The notes under the pieces are model-generated. The model was not told the DNA's origin. It did not search any database and was given only the letters and a program-made list of their open reading frames with translations. Positions 1 to 7,872 of a stretch of DNA of 64,000 nt are shown one piece after another (positions within the stretch are counted from its first letter, which is position 1; each line of letters opens with the position of its first letter). Origin of the DNA: Halalkalicoccus sp. NIPERK01 (GTDB lineage Archaea; Halobacteriota; Halobacteria; Halobacteriales; Halalkalicoccaceae); NCBI RefSeq assembly GCF_030287405.1, contig NZ_JASVVV010000001.1, positions 186,001 through 250,000 of the forward strand. The letters are read 5' to 3'. The position numbers and the translations under genes were made by a program.

Positions 1-584
1 GCGTTCGCCACCGCGAACGACCGGCCAACGACCGAGAACGTCGAGACGTCGTTCTCGGAGTCCCCGATGGCGACGAACTGCTCGACTGGGCGACCGAGCG
101 CCCGACAGACCGCGCGCAGGCCCTCGCCCTTCGTGATCGCGGGGTCCTTGACGTGGTAGGCGTAGCCCGTATCGACGACTTCCAACCCGTGATCCTCGGC
201 GAGCGCTTCGAGGGGGGCGAGCGGCGAGGCGCGGTTGACGGCGACCTCGGTCTCGCGCCACCGGTTGACGAGGTCGCTCTCGCCCCAGCCCAGATCGTAG
301 CCCGCCTCGCGGTACTCGCGGGCGACCTCACGGGGGGCGCTGGCGTCACCGGTGATGCGGATCTCGTCGCCCGCGAGGACGATGCCGCCGTTCTCGGCGA
401 TGACGAGGGTCGGGATGCCGACGAACTGACACAGCGCGACGGGGTAGGGAAACGCCTTCCCGGTGGCGATCACGACCGGCGCGGGCCATCCTCGGAGTTC
501 CTCGAAGGCGCGGGGATCGACCGCGCTCGATCCGTCCCCTCGGGTGATCGTGCCGTCGATGTCGACGACGATCGGTGGGGTCAT
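1..584 (-). CDS. Phosphoglycolate phosphatase-like HAD hydrolase (3' part cut by the window edge)
   Basis: Reverse-strand frame starting ATG at 584. The product opens MTPPIVVDIDGTITRGDG, the HAD motif I nucleophile/acid pair (D8 and D10) followed by T. Further on it reads VVIATGK, matching motif II, then an ENGG segment, and near the window edge AIGDSENDVSTF, the motif III/IV acidic loop. This arrangement with a small alpha/beta cap is that of the archaeal TA0175-type phosphoglycolate phosphatases, which dephosphorylate 2-phosphoglycolate in the cytoplasm. About 194 codons are present; family members are about 220-230, so only a short C-terminal piece is missing. Assignment to the HAD class is firm; the exact substrate is inferred. 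Confidence 0.85.
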   Translation of the reverse strand, partial: MTPPIVVDIDGTITRGDGSSAVDPRAFEELRGWPAPVVIATGKAFPYPVALCQFVGIPTLVIAENGGIVLAGDEIRITGDASAPREVAREYREAGYDLGWGESDLVNRWRETEVAVNRASPLAPLEALAEDHGLEVVDTGYAYHVKDPAITKGEGLRAVCRALGRPVEQFVAIGDSENDVSTFSVVGRSFAVAN

Positions 585-662
585 ACCCTCCCTTCGAACG
601 CCCGCGGATAAACTGGCGGCGATCCGTTCTCATATCAACATCAACGGTTATGGTTCTCCACC

Positions 663-1178
663 ATGTCGTGGGGACAGATGACACGGAATACGATCATGCT
701 AGCCATCGGGGGGCTCTCGGTCGCGCTGTTGGTGGCGGCGGCGCTCGGAACGTATCGGGTCTTCTCGTATCTCGCCGCGCTGTTCATCCTGGCGACGGTC
801 GCGTCGGCGTCGATAGAGCGCGCCGGGGGGGAGTTGGACCTCGCACCGTACACGGGACTGATCGCCGGCCTCGGCGCGTTGTTCCTGATCGGGCTGACCG
901 GGATCTGGCTGACGTGGGCGCCCGGGACGACCGAGTTTACCTACCTGCTGGGCCTCCCGACCTCGACGTTCTTCTACGTGCTGTTCATCTGGGCGCTGCC
1001 GCTCGCGGGGGCGATCTACTACTCGCTGCTCTTCGACCGGATCGGGGGCGAGGACGTCGTCGAGTCGATCATCGCGGACGCCCGCGAGGCCCAGTCGGAC
1101 GGGTCGTTCCCGCTGGTCCCCCGGCGGGTAGACTCCCCGCCCGAGCGGAGCGAACGGGGTGAGCCGACCGATGACTGA
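663..1178 (+). CDS. Small four-helix membrane protein, partner of the downstream symporter
   Basis: A 171-residue protein with roughly four hydrophobic helices (about residues 10-30, 36-52, 62-85 and 95-120) and an acidic, proline-rich cytoplasmic tail. I do not recognise a named family with certainty. Its reading frame ends 8 nt inside the symporter gene (shared ATGACTGA), so the two are translationally coupled. In bacteria, SSS-family carboxylate carriers such as ActP often travel with a short membrane protein (DUF485/DUF3311 types), and this gene occupies the same position. An accessory role in uptake is inference from context only. Confidence 0.7.
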   Translation: MSWGQMTRNTIMLAIGGLSVALLVAAALGTYRVFSYLAALFILATVASASIERAGGELDLAPYTGLIAGLGALFLIGLTGIWLTWAPGTTEFTYLLGLPTSTFFYVLFIWALPLAGAIYYSLLFDRIGGEDVVESIIADAREAQSDGSFPLVPRRVDSPPERSERGEPTDD

Positions 1179-2739
1179 CCTCCTCCCGCTTCAGGAGGGG
1201 ATCCCCGTCGCCGACGACCCCGTGATCCTGCTGTTCGGGGCGGTCTACCTGCTGGTGGTCGTCCTGATCGGCGTCTGGGGCTATCTCCGAACGAAGACGA
1301 CGGGCGACTTCCTCATCACCGGCAAGAGCGTCGGCACGTGGGTGCTCGCGATGACCGCCTTCTCGGTGATCCAGTCGGGGTTCGGCTTCGTCGGCGGGCC
1401 CGAACTCGTCTACGAGTTCGGCATGACCGGCATGTGGATCTTCTTCAGCGCGCCGCTCGGCTTCCTCATCACGTGGGTCCTGCTGGCGAAACGGATGCGC
1501 CTGCTGGCGGACATCCGCAACGTCCTCACGCTCGCGGACGGGATGTACGTCCGCTACGAGAGCGACGCGGTCCGCGGACTGACCGGGCTCGCGGTGGCGG
1601 TCGGGGTGATCGCGTATCTCGCGACCAACCTCGCTGCCCTGCAGTACGTCATGCGGGCGATCTTCGGGATCCCCGTGATCTGGGGGCTGGTCGGCGGGGC
1701 GGCGATCCTGCTGGCCTACAGCATGCTCGGCGGGATGATCGCGGGCGTCTGGACCGACTTCCTGCAGGCGATCACGATGATCGTCGGCGCGGTGTTCGTC
1801 CTCGCGTACGCGCTCTCCTTCGGCGGCGGGATGGAGGGGATCTCGCGCAACCTCGCGAGCGCGGACCCGGACCTGATCTCGCCGTTCGGCACGATGGGCG
1901 GGGAGACGGCGGCGATCTTCGCCGCGCTCGCGTGGTGGGTGCTGTTCTCGGTCGGCGCGGCCGGCCAGCCCCACCTCGTGACGAAGTTCTACATGAGCAA
2001 GAGCCTCGAGATCCTGAAGTGGGGCGCGCCGATCGCCGCGATCTCCTATGCGATCTCCAGCATGATCGCGTTCTCGGCGGGCCTCTCGATGCGGTCGATG
2101 GTCGAGGGCGGCACGATCCAGGAGACGTTCAGCGCGAGCGAGGTCGCGCCCGTGTTCGTCCTCGAGTTCACCCCGAGCGTCGTCGCCGGGTTGATCCTCG
2201 CGGCGTTGCTCGCGGCGATCATGTCCACGAGCGACTCCTTCTTGAACATCGGCGCGGCAGCCATCTCCCGGGACATCCCCCGGGCGTTCGGCCGGCCGAT
2301 CGACGACGACAGGACCGAACTCCGGGTGACGCAGGGCGCGCTCGCCGGTCTCACGGTGCTCTCGACGGGCGTCGTCTACTACTCGGACGCGCTCGTCGGT
2401 ATTCTGGGCACGATCGGCTGGGGCTTCTTCGCCGCCGCGTTCGTCCCGATGGTCGTCCTGGGGATGAACTGGAAGGGCGCCACCGCCGAAGGAGCGATCG
2501 TCGCCACCGTCGCGGGCCTCGCGATCAACGTCGTCTACAGCGCGGTCCCGATGGCCGCCGAGGTTGCCGGGTTCGCGGGGCTTGCCGCCGCGATCGGCGC
2601 GGCCTACCCGTTCCCCGAGGCGTTCCCCGTCGGCGCGGTCGCGATGCTGGTCGCCGTCGCGCTGTTCGTCGGCGTCTCGCTCGCCACACGGGAGCGTAGT
2701 TACGTCCCGGCGGACCTGCAGGCGCTCATCGAGCGATGA
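1171..2739 (+). CDS. Sodium:solute symporter family (SSS) transporter
   Basis: A 522-residue polytopic membrane protein with about 13 hydrophobic helices. Residues near the middle (GGMIAGVWTDFLQAITMI) are the characteristic SSS core signature, and LAAIMSTSDSFLNIGAAAISRD carries the conserved STSDS sodium-site serines. SSS proteins import organic solutes (acetate, proline, pantothenate, sugars) with sodium. I chose the ATG at 1171 over a GTG at 1159 because it gives an ATGA-type overlap with the preceding gene. The 3' end overlaps the next start by 4 nt. Co-transcription with an acyl-CoA synthetase suggests a monocarboxylate substrate, but the sequence alone cannot say which one. Confidence 0.9.
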   Translation: MTDLLPLQEGIPVADDPVILLFGAVYLLVVVLIGVWGYLRTKTTGDFLITGKSVGTWVLAMTAFSVIQSGFGFVGGPELVYEFGMTGMWIFFSAPLGFLITWVLLAKRMRLLADIRNVLTLADGMYVRYESDAVRGLTGLAVAVGVIAYLATNLAALQYVMRAIFGIPVIWGLVGGAAILLAYSMLGGMIAGVWTDFLQAITMIVGAVFVLAYALSFGGGMEGISRNLASADPDLISPFGTMGGETAAIFAALAWWVLFSVGAAGQPHLVTKFYMSKSLEILKWGAPIAAISYAISSMIAFSAGLSMRSMVEGGTIQETFSASEVAPVFVLEFTPSVVAGLILAALLAAIMSTSDSFLNIGAAAISRDIPRAFGRPIDDDRTELRVTQGALAGLTVLSTGVVYYSDALVGILGTIGWGFFAAAFVPMVVLGMNWKGATAEGAIVATVAGLAINVVYSAVPMAAEVAGFAGLAAAIGAAYPFPEAFPVGAVAMLVAVALFVGVSLATRERSYVPADLQALIER

Positions 2740-3176
2740 GCGAACAGCGCCTCGCACACCTCACCGAGTGGGCCAGAAAGCGCCCCAACTCGATCGAGTT
2801 CTGGGAGGCGTTCCTCACGACCGAGCGCCTCGTCTGCTGTTTCGCCGGCGAGTCGTTCTCGTCGGCGCTGTTGCGCGCGGACATGGGCGAACGCGCCCGC
2901 GAGGAACTCGCCGCACTCGCCCCGGAGGGCCTCGTCGCCCACAACGAACGCAACTTCGAGGTGCCCCTCGCGGACCTCGAATCGATCACCCTCGTCCGGA
3001 GAACGCGCTTTCGTCGGGCCCGCCTGACCCTCGCGTGGGACGGCGGGGAACTGGCGCTGTACGACACCAAGGCCGGCGACTCCCAGGAGTCGCTCCTCGA
3101 ATCGCTCGCCGAAGACCCCCGCCTCGACGCCACAGTCGGGATCCGCGACCCCTCCTCGCTGTTCGACAGATCATGA
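2736..3176 (+). CDS. Conserved hypothetical protein between symporter and acyl-CoA synthetase
   Basis: A 146-residue soluble protein, no signal peptide or membrane segment. It has an N-terminal helical part with a Cys-Cys pair (LVCCFAG, about residue 33) and a C-terminal part that alternates charged and hydrophobic strands (about residues 75-120). I do not recognise the family. Both ends overlap neighbours by exactly 4 nt (ATGA at 2736 and at 3173), so it is a genuine third cistron of the uptake/activation operon and not a chance frame. Its job is unknown; a regulatory or accessory function for the symporter or ligase would fit the position. Confidence 0.75.
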   Translation: MSEQRLAHLTEWARKRPNSIEFWEAFLTTERLVCCFAGESFSSALLRADMGERAREELAALAPEGLVAHNERNFEVPLADLESITLVRRTRFRRARLTLAWDGGELALYDTKAGDSQESLLESLAEDPRLDATVGIRDPSSLFDRS

Positions 3177-4840
3177 CCCGAACCGACACCGACCCGTGGT
3201 ACTGTGACCTCGCGTACGACAGCTACGAGGAAGCCTGCGAGAAGTTCGAGTGGGATTTGCCCGACGACTACAATCTCGCACACGACCTGCTCCGAAAACA
3301 CCCGGACCCCGACCGGCCGGCCCTCTTTCAGGCCTACCCCGACGGCCGCCGGGAGACCTACACCTTTCGTGACCTCGATCGCCTCTCGAACCGCGTCGCG
3401 AACGCGCTCGACGCCCGTGGGATCGAACGCGGCGATCGCGTGGGCGTGGTCGTCCCGCAGAAGCCCGAAAACGTCCTGATGCACCTCGCGTGCTGGAAGA
3501 TCGGCGCGATCTCGCTTCCGCTCTCGGTCCTGTTCGGTCCCGAGGCGCTGGGCCACCGCCTGCGCGACAGCGACGCTCGGGCGGTGGTCGCCGACGCCTC
3601 GGTGCGGGAGACCGTCGAGGAGGTCGAGGACGACTCGGCGCTCGAACACACCGTCGTCGTTGACGACTCCGAGGACGACGACTCGTTCGAGTCGCTTCTC
3701 GACGAGGGTTCCGAGGAGTACGCGATCGCCGAAACGGACGCCGAGACGCCCGCGATCATCATGTACACGAGCGGGTCGACCGGCCCGCCGAAGGGCGTGC
3801 TCCACTCCCACGGGGTGTGGGTCGGACACTGTCCGGCCTTCTCGATGTACTTCGAACTCGATCCCGAGGGGACCTACTGGACGCCCGCCGACTGGGCGTG
3901 GATCGGCGCGCTCGGCGATCTCGTCTTCCCGGCGTGGCACTACGGACAGGCGGTCGTCGGCTACCCGATGGGAACGTTCGACTCCCGGGAAGCGTACTCG
4001 ATCATGGAGGAGTTCGACGTCACGGGGGCGTTCCTCCCGCCGACCGCGATCCGCATGATGATGGACGTCGATTCCAGTAGGTACGACCTCTCGATCGAGG
4101 CGATCTGCTCGGGCGGCGAGCCCCTGACCCCCGAGATCCTCGCGTGGGCCGACGACGAGTTGGGCGGCGTTCCGGTCAACGAACTCTACGGCCAGACCGA
4201 GGCCAACCTGCTTGTGACCAACTGCCGCGAGTGGTTCCCCGCGCGGGCGGGTAGCATGGGCAAACCGGTGCCGGGCCACGACGTGCGGGTGATCGATCCG
4301 GAGACGAGCGAGGAACTACCCGTAGGAGAGGTCGGCGAGATCGCGGTCCGTCGGGCGGGCGATCCGGTCGTCTTCCGCGAGTACTGGAACCGACCCGAGA
4401 AGACGGAATCGGCGACGGTCGGCGCGAGCGAGGCGCAAAGCACCTCGAAAGCGAACGGTGACGCCGTGAGCTGGCACCTCACCGGCGATCTGGGCTCCGC
4501 CGACGAGGAGGGGTATCTCTGGTTTAAGTCCCGCGACGACGACCTGATCATCACCAGCGGGTATCGCGTGGGCCCCCGCGAGGTCGAGGAGGTGCTGTTG
4601 GACCACGAGGCGGTCGCGCAGGTCGGCGTGGTCGGCGTCCCCGACGAAACCCGCGGCGAGATCGTCAAGGCGTTCGTCCAGCCGGTCGACGAGGGTTCGG
4701 AGGCGCTGCGCGAGGAACTACAGGACCTCGTGCGCGAGCGACTCGCCAAATACGAGTACCCCCGCGAGATCGAGTTCCGCGACGAACTCCCCCAGACCAC
4801 GACCGGGAAGATTAGACGGAAGGACCTCGCGGAGGAGTGA
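3173..4840 (+). CDS. Acyl-CoA synthetase (AMP-forming, ANL superfamily)
   Basis: A 555-residue enzyme expected to activate a carboxylate to its CoA thioester through an acyl-adenylate. Visible motifs in order: the phosphate-binding loop MYTSGSTGPPKG (about residue 199), the adenine-site NELYGQTE (about 338), the hinge region with LTGDLG and GYLWFKSRDDDLIITSGYRV (about 437-465), and the C-terminal catalytic lysine motif TTTGKIRRKDL. Closest in layout to medium-chain/acetyl-CoA synthetase-like enzymes. The small linker before LTGDLG is unusually long and serine/threonine rich. Last gene of the four-gene operon starting at 663; a symporter plus a ligase points to uptake and activation of a short organic acid. 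The substrate is inferred. Confidence 0.9.
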   Translation: MTRTDTDPWYCDLAYDSYEEACEKFEWDLPDDYNLAHDLLRKHPDPDRPALFQAYPDGRRETYTFRDLDRLSNRVANALDARGIERGDRVGVVVPQKPENVLMHLACWKIGAISLPLSVLFGPEALGHRLRDSDARAVVADASVRETVEEVEDDSALEHTVVVDDSEDDDSFESLLDEGSEEYAIAETDAETPAIIMYTSGSTGPPKGVLHSHGVWVGHCPAFSMYFELDPEGTYWTPADWAWIGALGDLVFPAWHYGQAVVGYPMGTFDSREAYSIMEEFDVTGAFLPPTAIRMMMDVDSSRYDLSIEAICSGGEPLTPEILAWADDELGGVPVNELYGQTEANLLVTNCREWFPARAGSMGKPVPGHDVRVIDPETSEELPVGEVGEIAVRRAGDPVVFREYWNRPEKTESATVGASEAQSTSKANGDAVSWHLTGDLGSADEEGYLWFKSRDDDLIITSGYRVGPREVEEVLLDHEAVAQVGVVGVPDETRGEIVKAFVQPVDEGSEALREELQDLVRERLAKYEYPREIEFRDELPQTTTGKIRRKDLAEE

Positions 4841-4843
4841 TTC

Positions 4844-4927
4844 ATACTGTCGGTCATGGGCGGATGACCTGCGGTGGCCTGAGTCGACGGGTACCAGCAC
4901 GAGTCCCGGCGGTATGACTGACAGTAT
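4844..4927. repeat. Inverted repeat with ATACTGTCGGTCAT arms (stop-codon palindrome, copy 1)
   Basis: Left arm ATACTGTCGGTCAT (4844-4857) and right arm ATGACTGACAGTAT (4914-4927) are reverse complements at 13 of 14 positions, separated by 56 nt. The element fills the gap between two convergent genes; it begins 3 nt after the TGA of the acyl-CoA synthetase and its last base is the first base of the opposing gene's stop. Related arms occur at 30213, 34573 and 56145. A bidirectional terminator is the simplest reading. Confidence 0.7.
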
Positions 4928-5112
4928 CAACCGTCCCCGAGTGTGTTGTCGAGTAGCTCGCGGATCTCCTGGATCTCGGCGGCGTCGAAGCCGAACTCAC
5001 CCCGCTCCGGGCCGACGAGGTAGTAGTCGAACGGTTCGTTTCCGTCCTCGGAACTCCTGACGCCAACGCCATCTGAATCGCCGACGAGGAGATCGTCGTC
5101 TCGGGTGCTCAT
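4927..5112 (-). CDS. Small acidic hypothetical protein
   Basis: A 61-residue acidic protein starting MSTRDDDLLVGDSDGVGV. It has a short strand-rich segment (DYYLVGPERGEFGF) and a C-terminal helix (IQEIRELLDNTL). No signal, membrane segment or cysteine is present. An ATG ten codons upstream (5142) is possible but extends into less protein-like sequence. Its stop codon abuts the palindromic element at 4844-4927, as known genes in this window also do, which supports it being expressed. Function unknown. Confidence 0.55.
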   Translation of the reverse strand: MSTRDDDLLVGDSDGVGVRSSEDGNEPFDYYLVGPERGEFGFDAAEIQEIRELLDNTLGDG

Positions 5113-5184
5113 AGGTATCGTGTCGCTCCCTCTGCTCATCAACCTGCGGCCTGCAGAAACGAATTCGAGCGGAGAACTCGGGGG

Positions 5185-6231
5185 TTAGAGCCCGAGGTAC
5201 GCCGCGTTGGGCAGGAGTCCGAGCAGGTAGAGGACGCCGACGAGCAGCATCATGACCGTGATCGCCATCGCGGGCGGGTCGACGTGCGTTCCCGAGTGCG
5301 AGTAGAAGACCCGCTGGGTGAGTTCGCCGACGAGCGCCGTGACGACGCCGAAGAGGCCGGCGACGACCAGAACGGCGGGTTCGCTGCCCACGACCGGGAG
5401 CGCGATCATCGCGCCCGCCGACCCGAGCAGCGTCATGTGGTGGGTGACGGGGATCTTCTCGACGCCGAGGTTCAAGAAGAGCAGGCTCGCCGCGGAGATC
5501 CCGTAGGCCATGAACATGCTCCCGGTCAAAAGCCAGGTCCACCCGCCGAGGATGCCGCCGACGAGGCCGATCGTCGCGACGCCCGACCACGTGTACTGGT
5601 GGGGGAGCCACGGTTCGACCGCCAGTCGGTCGCTCCCCGCGCGCGTGTCCCCCCGCTCGAACGGCGACATGTCGAGGTAGCCGCTCCCGGCGGGCGATCC
5701 GAGGACCGGGTAGTCGAATGCGACGCGCGCGAGGACCGCCGTGAGGAAGACCGACAGCGCGATCGTGTCGACCGGGAGGCCGATTCCCGCGCCGACCTGG
5801 TTGAGCAACATCCCGAGGACGCCGAACAGGGCGCCCACGAGGAGGATGTCGGGTTTGGTCCCGAACGCGTAGAGGATGTCCTTGCCGAAGTGGTAGTCCC
5901 AGCCCGCCGGTTCCATCTCGGGGTAGCGCTTGCCGGCGTAGGCGGTCGCCGCGACCCCGCCCGCGAAGGCGACGTGCGGGCCGACGACCGGCCCGAAGCC
6001 GATAGTACCAGTTATGTCGAGTGCCAGTTGGCCGGCCCCGGCCTCGCCGAGTTCCGTCTGGAGCGCGCCCACGCCCTCACCGAGGAGGACGACGAAGCCC
6101 GTGAAGACGAACGACGGCAGCGCACCGAGGGCAGCGCCGAACGCGCCGCCCGCGAACGCGGCGATGACCAGCGCGAAGAAGCGCTCGTACTCGAGGCCGA
6201 GGATCGGCACCTGGAGGACGATCTCTTGCAT
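5185..6231 (-). CDS. Polytopic membrane protein, putative glycerol uptake facilitator
   Basis: A 348-residue protein with about ten hydrophobic helices and many glycines (FAGGAFGAALGALPS near the start, then GGILGGWTWLLTGSMFMAYG about residue 215). No aquaporin NPA boxes are visible, so it is not a classical GlpF. It lies 3 nt downstream of glpK on the same strand. In Haloferax volcanii a similar membrane gene next to glpK has been proposed as a glycerol facilitator (called glpX there, unrelated to bacterial fructose bisphosphatase GlpX). The transport role is therefore inference from synteny; the membrane topology is seen directly. Confidence 0.75.
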   Translation of the reverse strand: MQEIVLQVPILGLEYERFFALVIAAFAGGAFGAALGALPSFVFTGFVVLLGEGVGALQTELGEAGAGQLALDITGTIGFGPVVGPHVAFAGGVAATAYAGKRYPEMEPAGWDYHFGKDILYAFGTKPDILLVGALFGVLGMLLNQVGAGIGLPVDTIALSVFLTAVLARVAFDYPVLGSPAGSGYLDMSPFERGDTRAGSDRLAVEPWLPHQYTWSGVATIGLVGGILGGWTWLLTGSMFMAYGISAASLLFLNLGVEKIPVTHHMTLLGSAGAMIALPVVGSEPAVLVVAGLFGVVTALVGELTQRVFYSHSGTHVDPPAMAITVMMLLVGVLYLLGLLPNAAYLGL

Positions 6232-6234
6232 CCG

Positions 6235-7770
6235 TCACTCCTCCTGTGCCCAGTCGAGCGAGCGCTCGACGGCCTCCTGCCAGCGTCGGTGCTTGCGATC
6301 CGCCGTCTCGGCGTCCATCTCCGGGGCGAACTCCCGGTCGACCTGCCAGTTGTCCCGGAGTTCGTCCGCGCTCTCCCAGTAGCCCACGGCGAGGCCGGCG
6401 GCGTACGCCGAGCCCAGCGCCGTCGTCTCGTCGACAACGGGCCGGACGATCTCCGAGCCGATGCTGTCGGCCTGGAGCTGACAGAGGAAGTTGTTCTTCA
6501 CCGCGCCGCCGTCCACACGGAGGGATCCCATCTCGATCCCCGAGTCGGCCTCCATCGCCTCCGCGACGTCGCGGGTCTGGTAGGCGATCGATTCGAGGGT
6601 CGCACGCACGATGTGTTCCTTCCTCGTCCCGCGGGTCATCCCGACGATGGTCCCGCGAGCGCGCCCGTCCCAGTGGGGCGCGCCGAGTCCGGTGAAGGCG
6701 GGCACGAGGTAGACGCCGTCGGTCGAGTCGACGCTCCGGGCGAGCGACTCGGTCTCGGCGGGGTCCTCGATCAGTTCGACGTCGACGAGCCACTCGATGG
6801 CCGCGCCGGTGACGAAGATCGACCCCTCCAACGCGTACTGGATCGGCTCGCCCGAGCGCTGGAAGCCGATCGTGGTGAGCAGGCCGTGTTCGCTCTCGAC
6901 GGCCTCCTCGCCGGTGTTCATCAGGAAGAAGGAGCCGGTCCCGTAGGTGTTCTTCGCGTCGCCGGGGTCGAAACACGTCTGGCCGAACAGCGCGGCCTGC
7001 TGGTCGCCCAGCGCGCCCGCGACGGGCACCGCCGCGCCGAGGAAGCCGTCGGGATCGGTCGTCCCGTAGTAGTCCTCGTCGCTCGATGGTCGTACCTCCG
7101 GGAGCATCTCCCGGGCGATGCCGAACTCCGCCAGCAACTCGTCGTCCCAGTCGGCCTCGTGGATGTCGTAGAGCATCGTCCGCGAAGCGTTCGTGACGTC
7201 CGTGATGTGGTTGCCGGTCAGCTTCCCGATGAGCCAGGTGTCGATCGTTCCGAATCGGATCTCGCCGTCCTCGGCGCGCTCGCGCAGGTCCGCGGGGCGC
7301 GCTCGCTGGGTCTTGATCGGGTCGGCGTTGTCGAGGATCCACTCGGCTTTCGTCGCCGAGAAGTAGGCGTCGACCTCCAGCCCGGTCTTTTCCCGAATGG
7401 TTCCGGCCATCCCCGCCTCCTGGAGTTCCTCTACCCGATCCGTGGTCCGGCGGTCCTGCCAGACCAGCGCGTTGTGGATCGGCTGGCCCGTATCGGCGTC
7501 CCACAACAGCGTCGTCTCGCGCTGGTTGGTGACGCCGATCGCCTCCAACTGGTTCGCGTCGAGCCCCGCGTTCGAGAGCGCGTCGGTCATCACCGACTGG
7601 GTGTTGCGCCAGATCTCGTTGGGGTCGTGTTCGACCCAGCCCGGTTCGGGGTAGATCTGCTCGTGCGTCTCGTAGGCGTTCGCGATCACCTGCCCGCCGT
7701 GATCGAACACCATGAACCGCGTTCCTGTCGTCCCCTGGTCGATCGCACCGACGAAGTGTTCGGTTGTCAT
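6235..7770 (-). CDS. glpK: Glycerol kinase
   Basis: A 511-residue FGGY-family kinase, normal full length, that phosphorylates glycerol to sn-glycerol 3-phosphate with ATP. The start MTTEHFVGAIDQGTTGTRFMVFDHGG contains the N-terminal phosphate loop. GVTNQRETTLLWD (about residue 77) and the C-terminal FTGLGAPHWDGRARG and DGGAVKNNFLCQLQAD segments are glycerol-kinase signatures. I chose the ATG at 7770 because the conserved family start lies there; upstream sequence in the same frame is promoter. Followed closely by the membrane protein at 5185-6231 and preceded by a palindrome-flanked TATA box. Glycerol from Dunaliella-type algae is a main carbon source for haloarchaea, and the glpABC dehydrogenase is encoded nearby. 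Confidence 0.97.
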   Translation of the reverse strand: MTTEHFVGAIDQGTTGTRFMVFDHGGQVIANAYETHEQIYPEPGWVEHDPNEIWRNTQSVMTDALSNAGLDANQLEAIGVTNQRETTLLWDADTGQPIHNALVWQDRRTTDRVEELQEAGMAGTIREKTGLEVDAYFSATKAEWILDNADPIKTQRARPADLRERAEDGEIRFGTIDTWLIGKLTGNHITDVTNASRTMLYDIHEADWDDELLAEFGIAREMLPEVRPSSDEDYYGTTDPDGFLGAAVPVAGALGDQQAALFGQTCFDPGDAKNTYGTGSFFLMNTGEEAVESEHGLLTTIGFQRSGEPIQYALEGSIFVTGAAIEWLVDVELIEDPAETESLARSVDSTDGVYLVPAFTGLGAPHWDGRARGTIVGMTRGTRKEHIVRATLESIAYQTRDVAEAMEADSGIEMGSLRVDGGAVKNNFLCQLQADSIGSEIVRPVVDETTALGSAYAAGLAVGYWESADELRDNWQVDREFAPEMDAETADRKHRRWQEAVERSLDWAQEE

Positions 7771-7801
7771 GGTTGGTGTCGTTCCCGGAGTACCCGGTCG
7801 G

Positions 7802-7833
7802 ACGGCACCGTATTCTTTATCAGACAGTGCCGT
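7802..7833 (-). promoter_or_regulatory. glpK promoter with inverted repeat flanking the TATA box
   Basis: ACGGCAC (7802-7808) and GTGCCGT (7827-7833) are perfect reverse complements, 18 nt apart. Between them, on the reverse strand, lies the AT-rich stretch GATAAAGAATA, the only TATA-like sequence upstream of glpK. A dimeric regulator bound here would block TBP/TFB access. The regulator is unknown. Confidence 0.55.
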
Positions 7834-7872
7834 ACTACCGATAACCAATACTGACGTTCGTGATAAACCTTC

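Noticed and set aside
5284-7854. Long forward open frame of about 850 codons opposite glpK and the membrane protein
   Set aside because: It is the antisense shadow of two well-supported genes; its product is Arg/Asp repetitive without any family pattern. Such long shadows are normal in GC-rich genomes.
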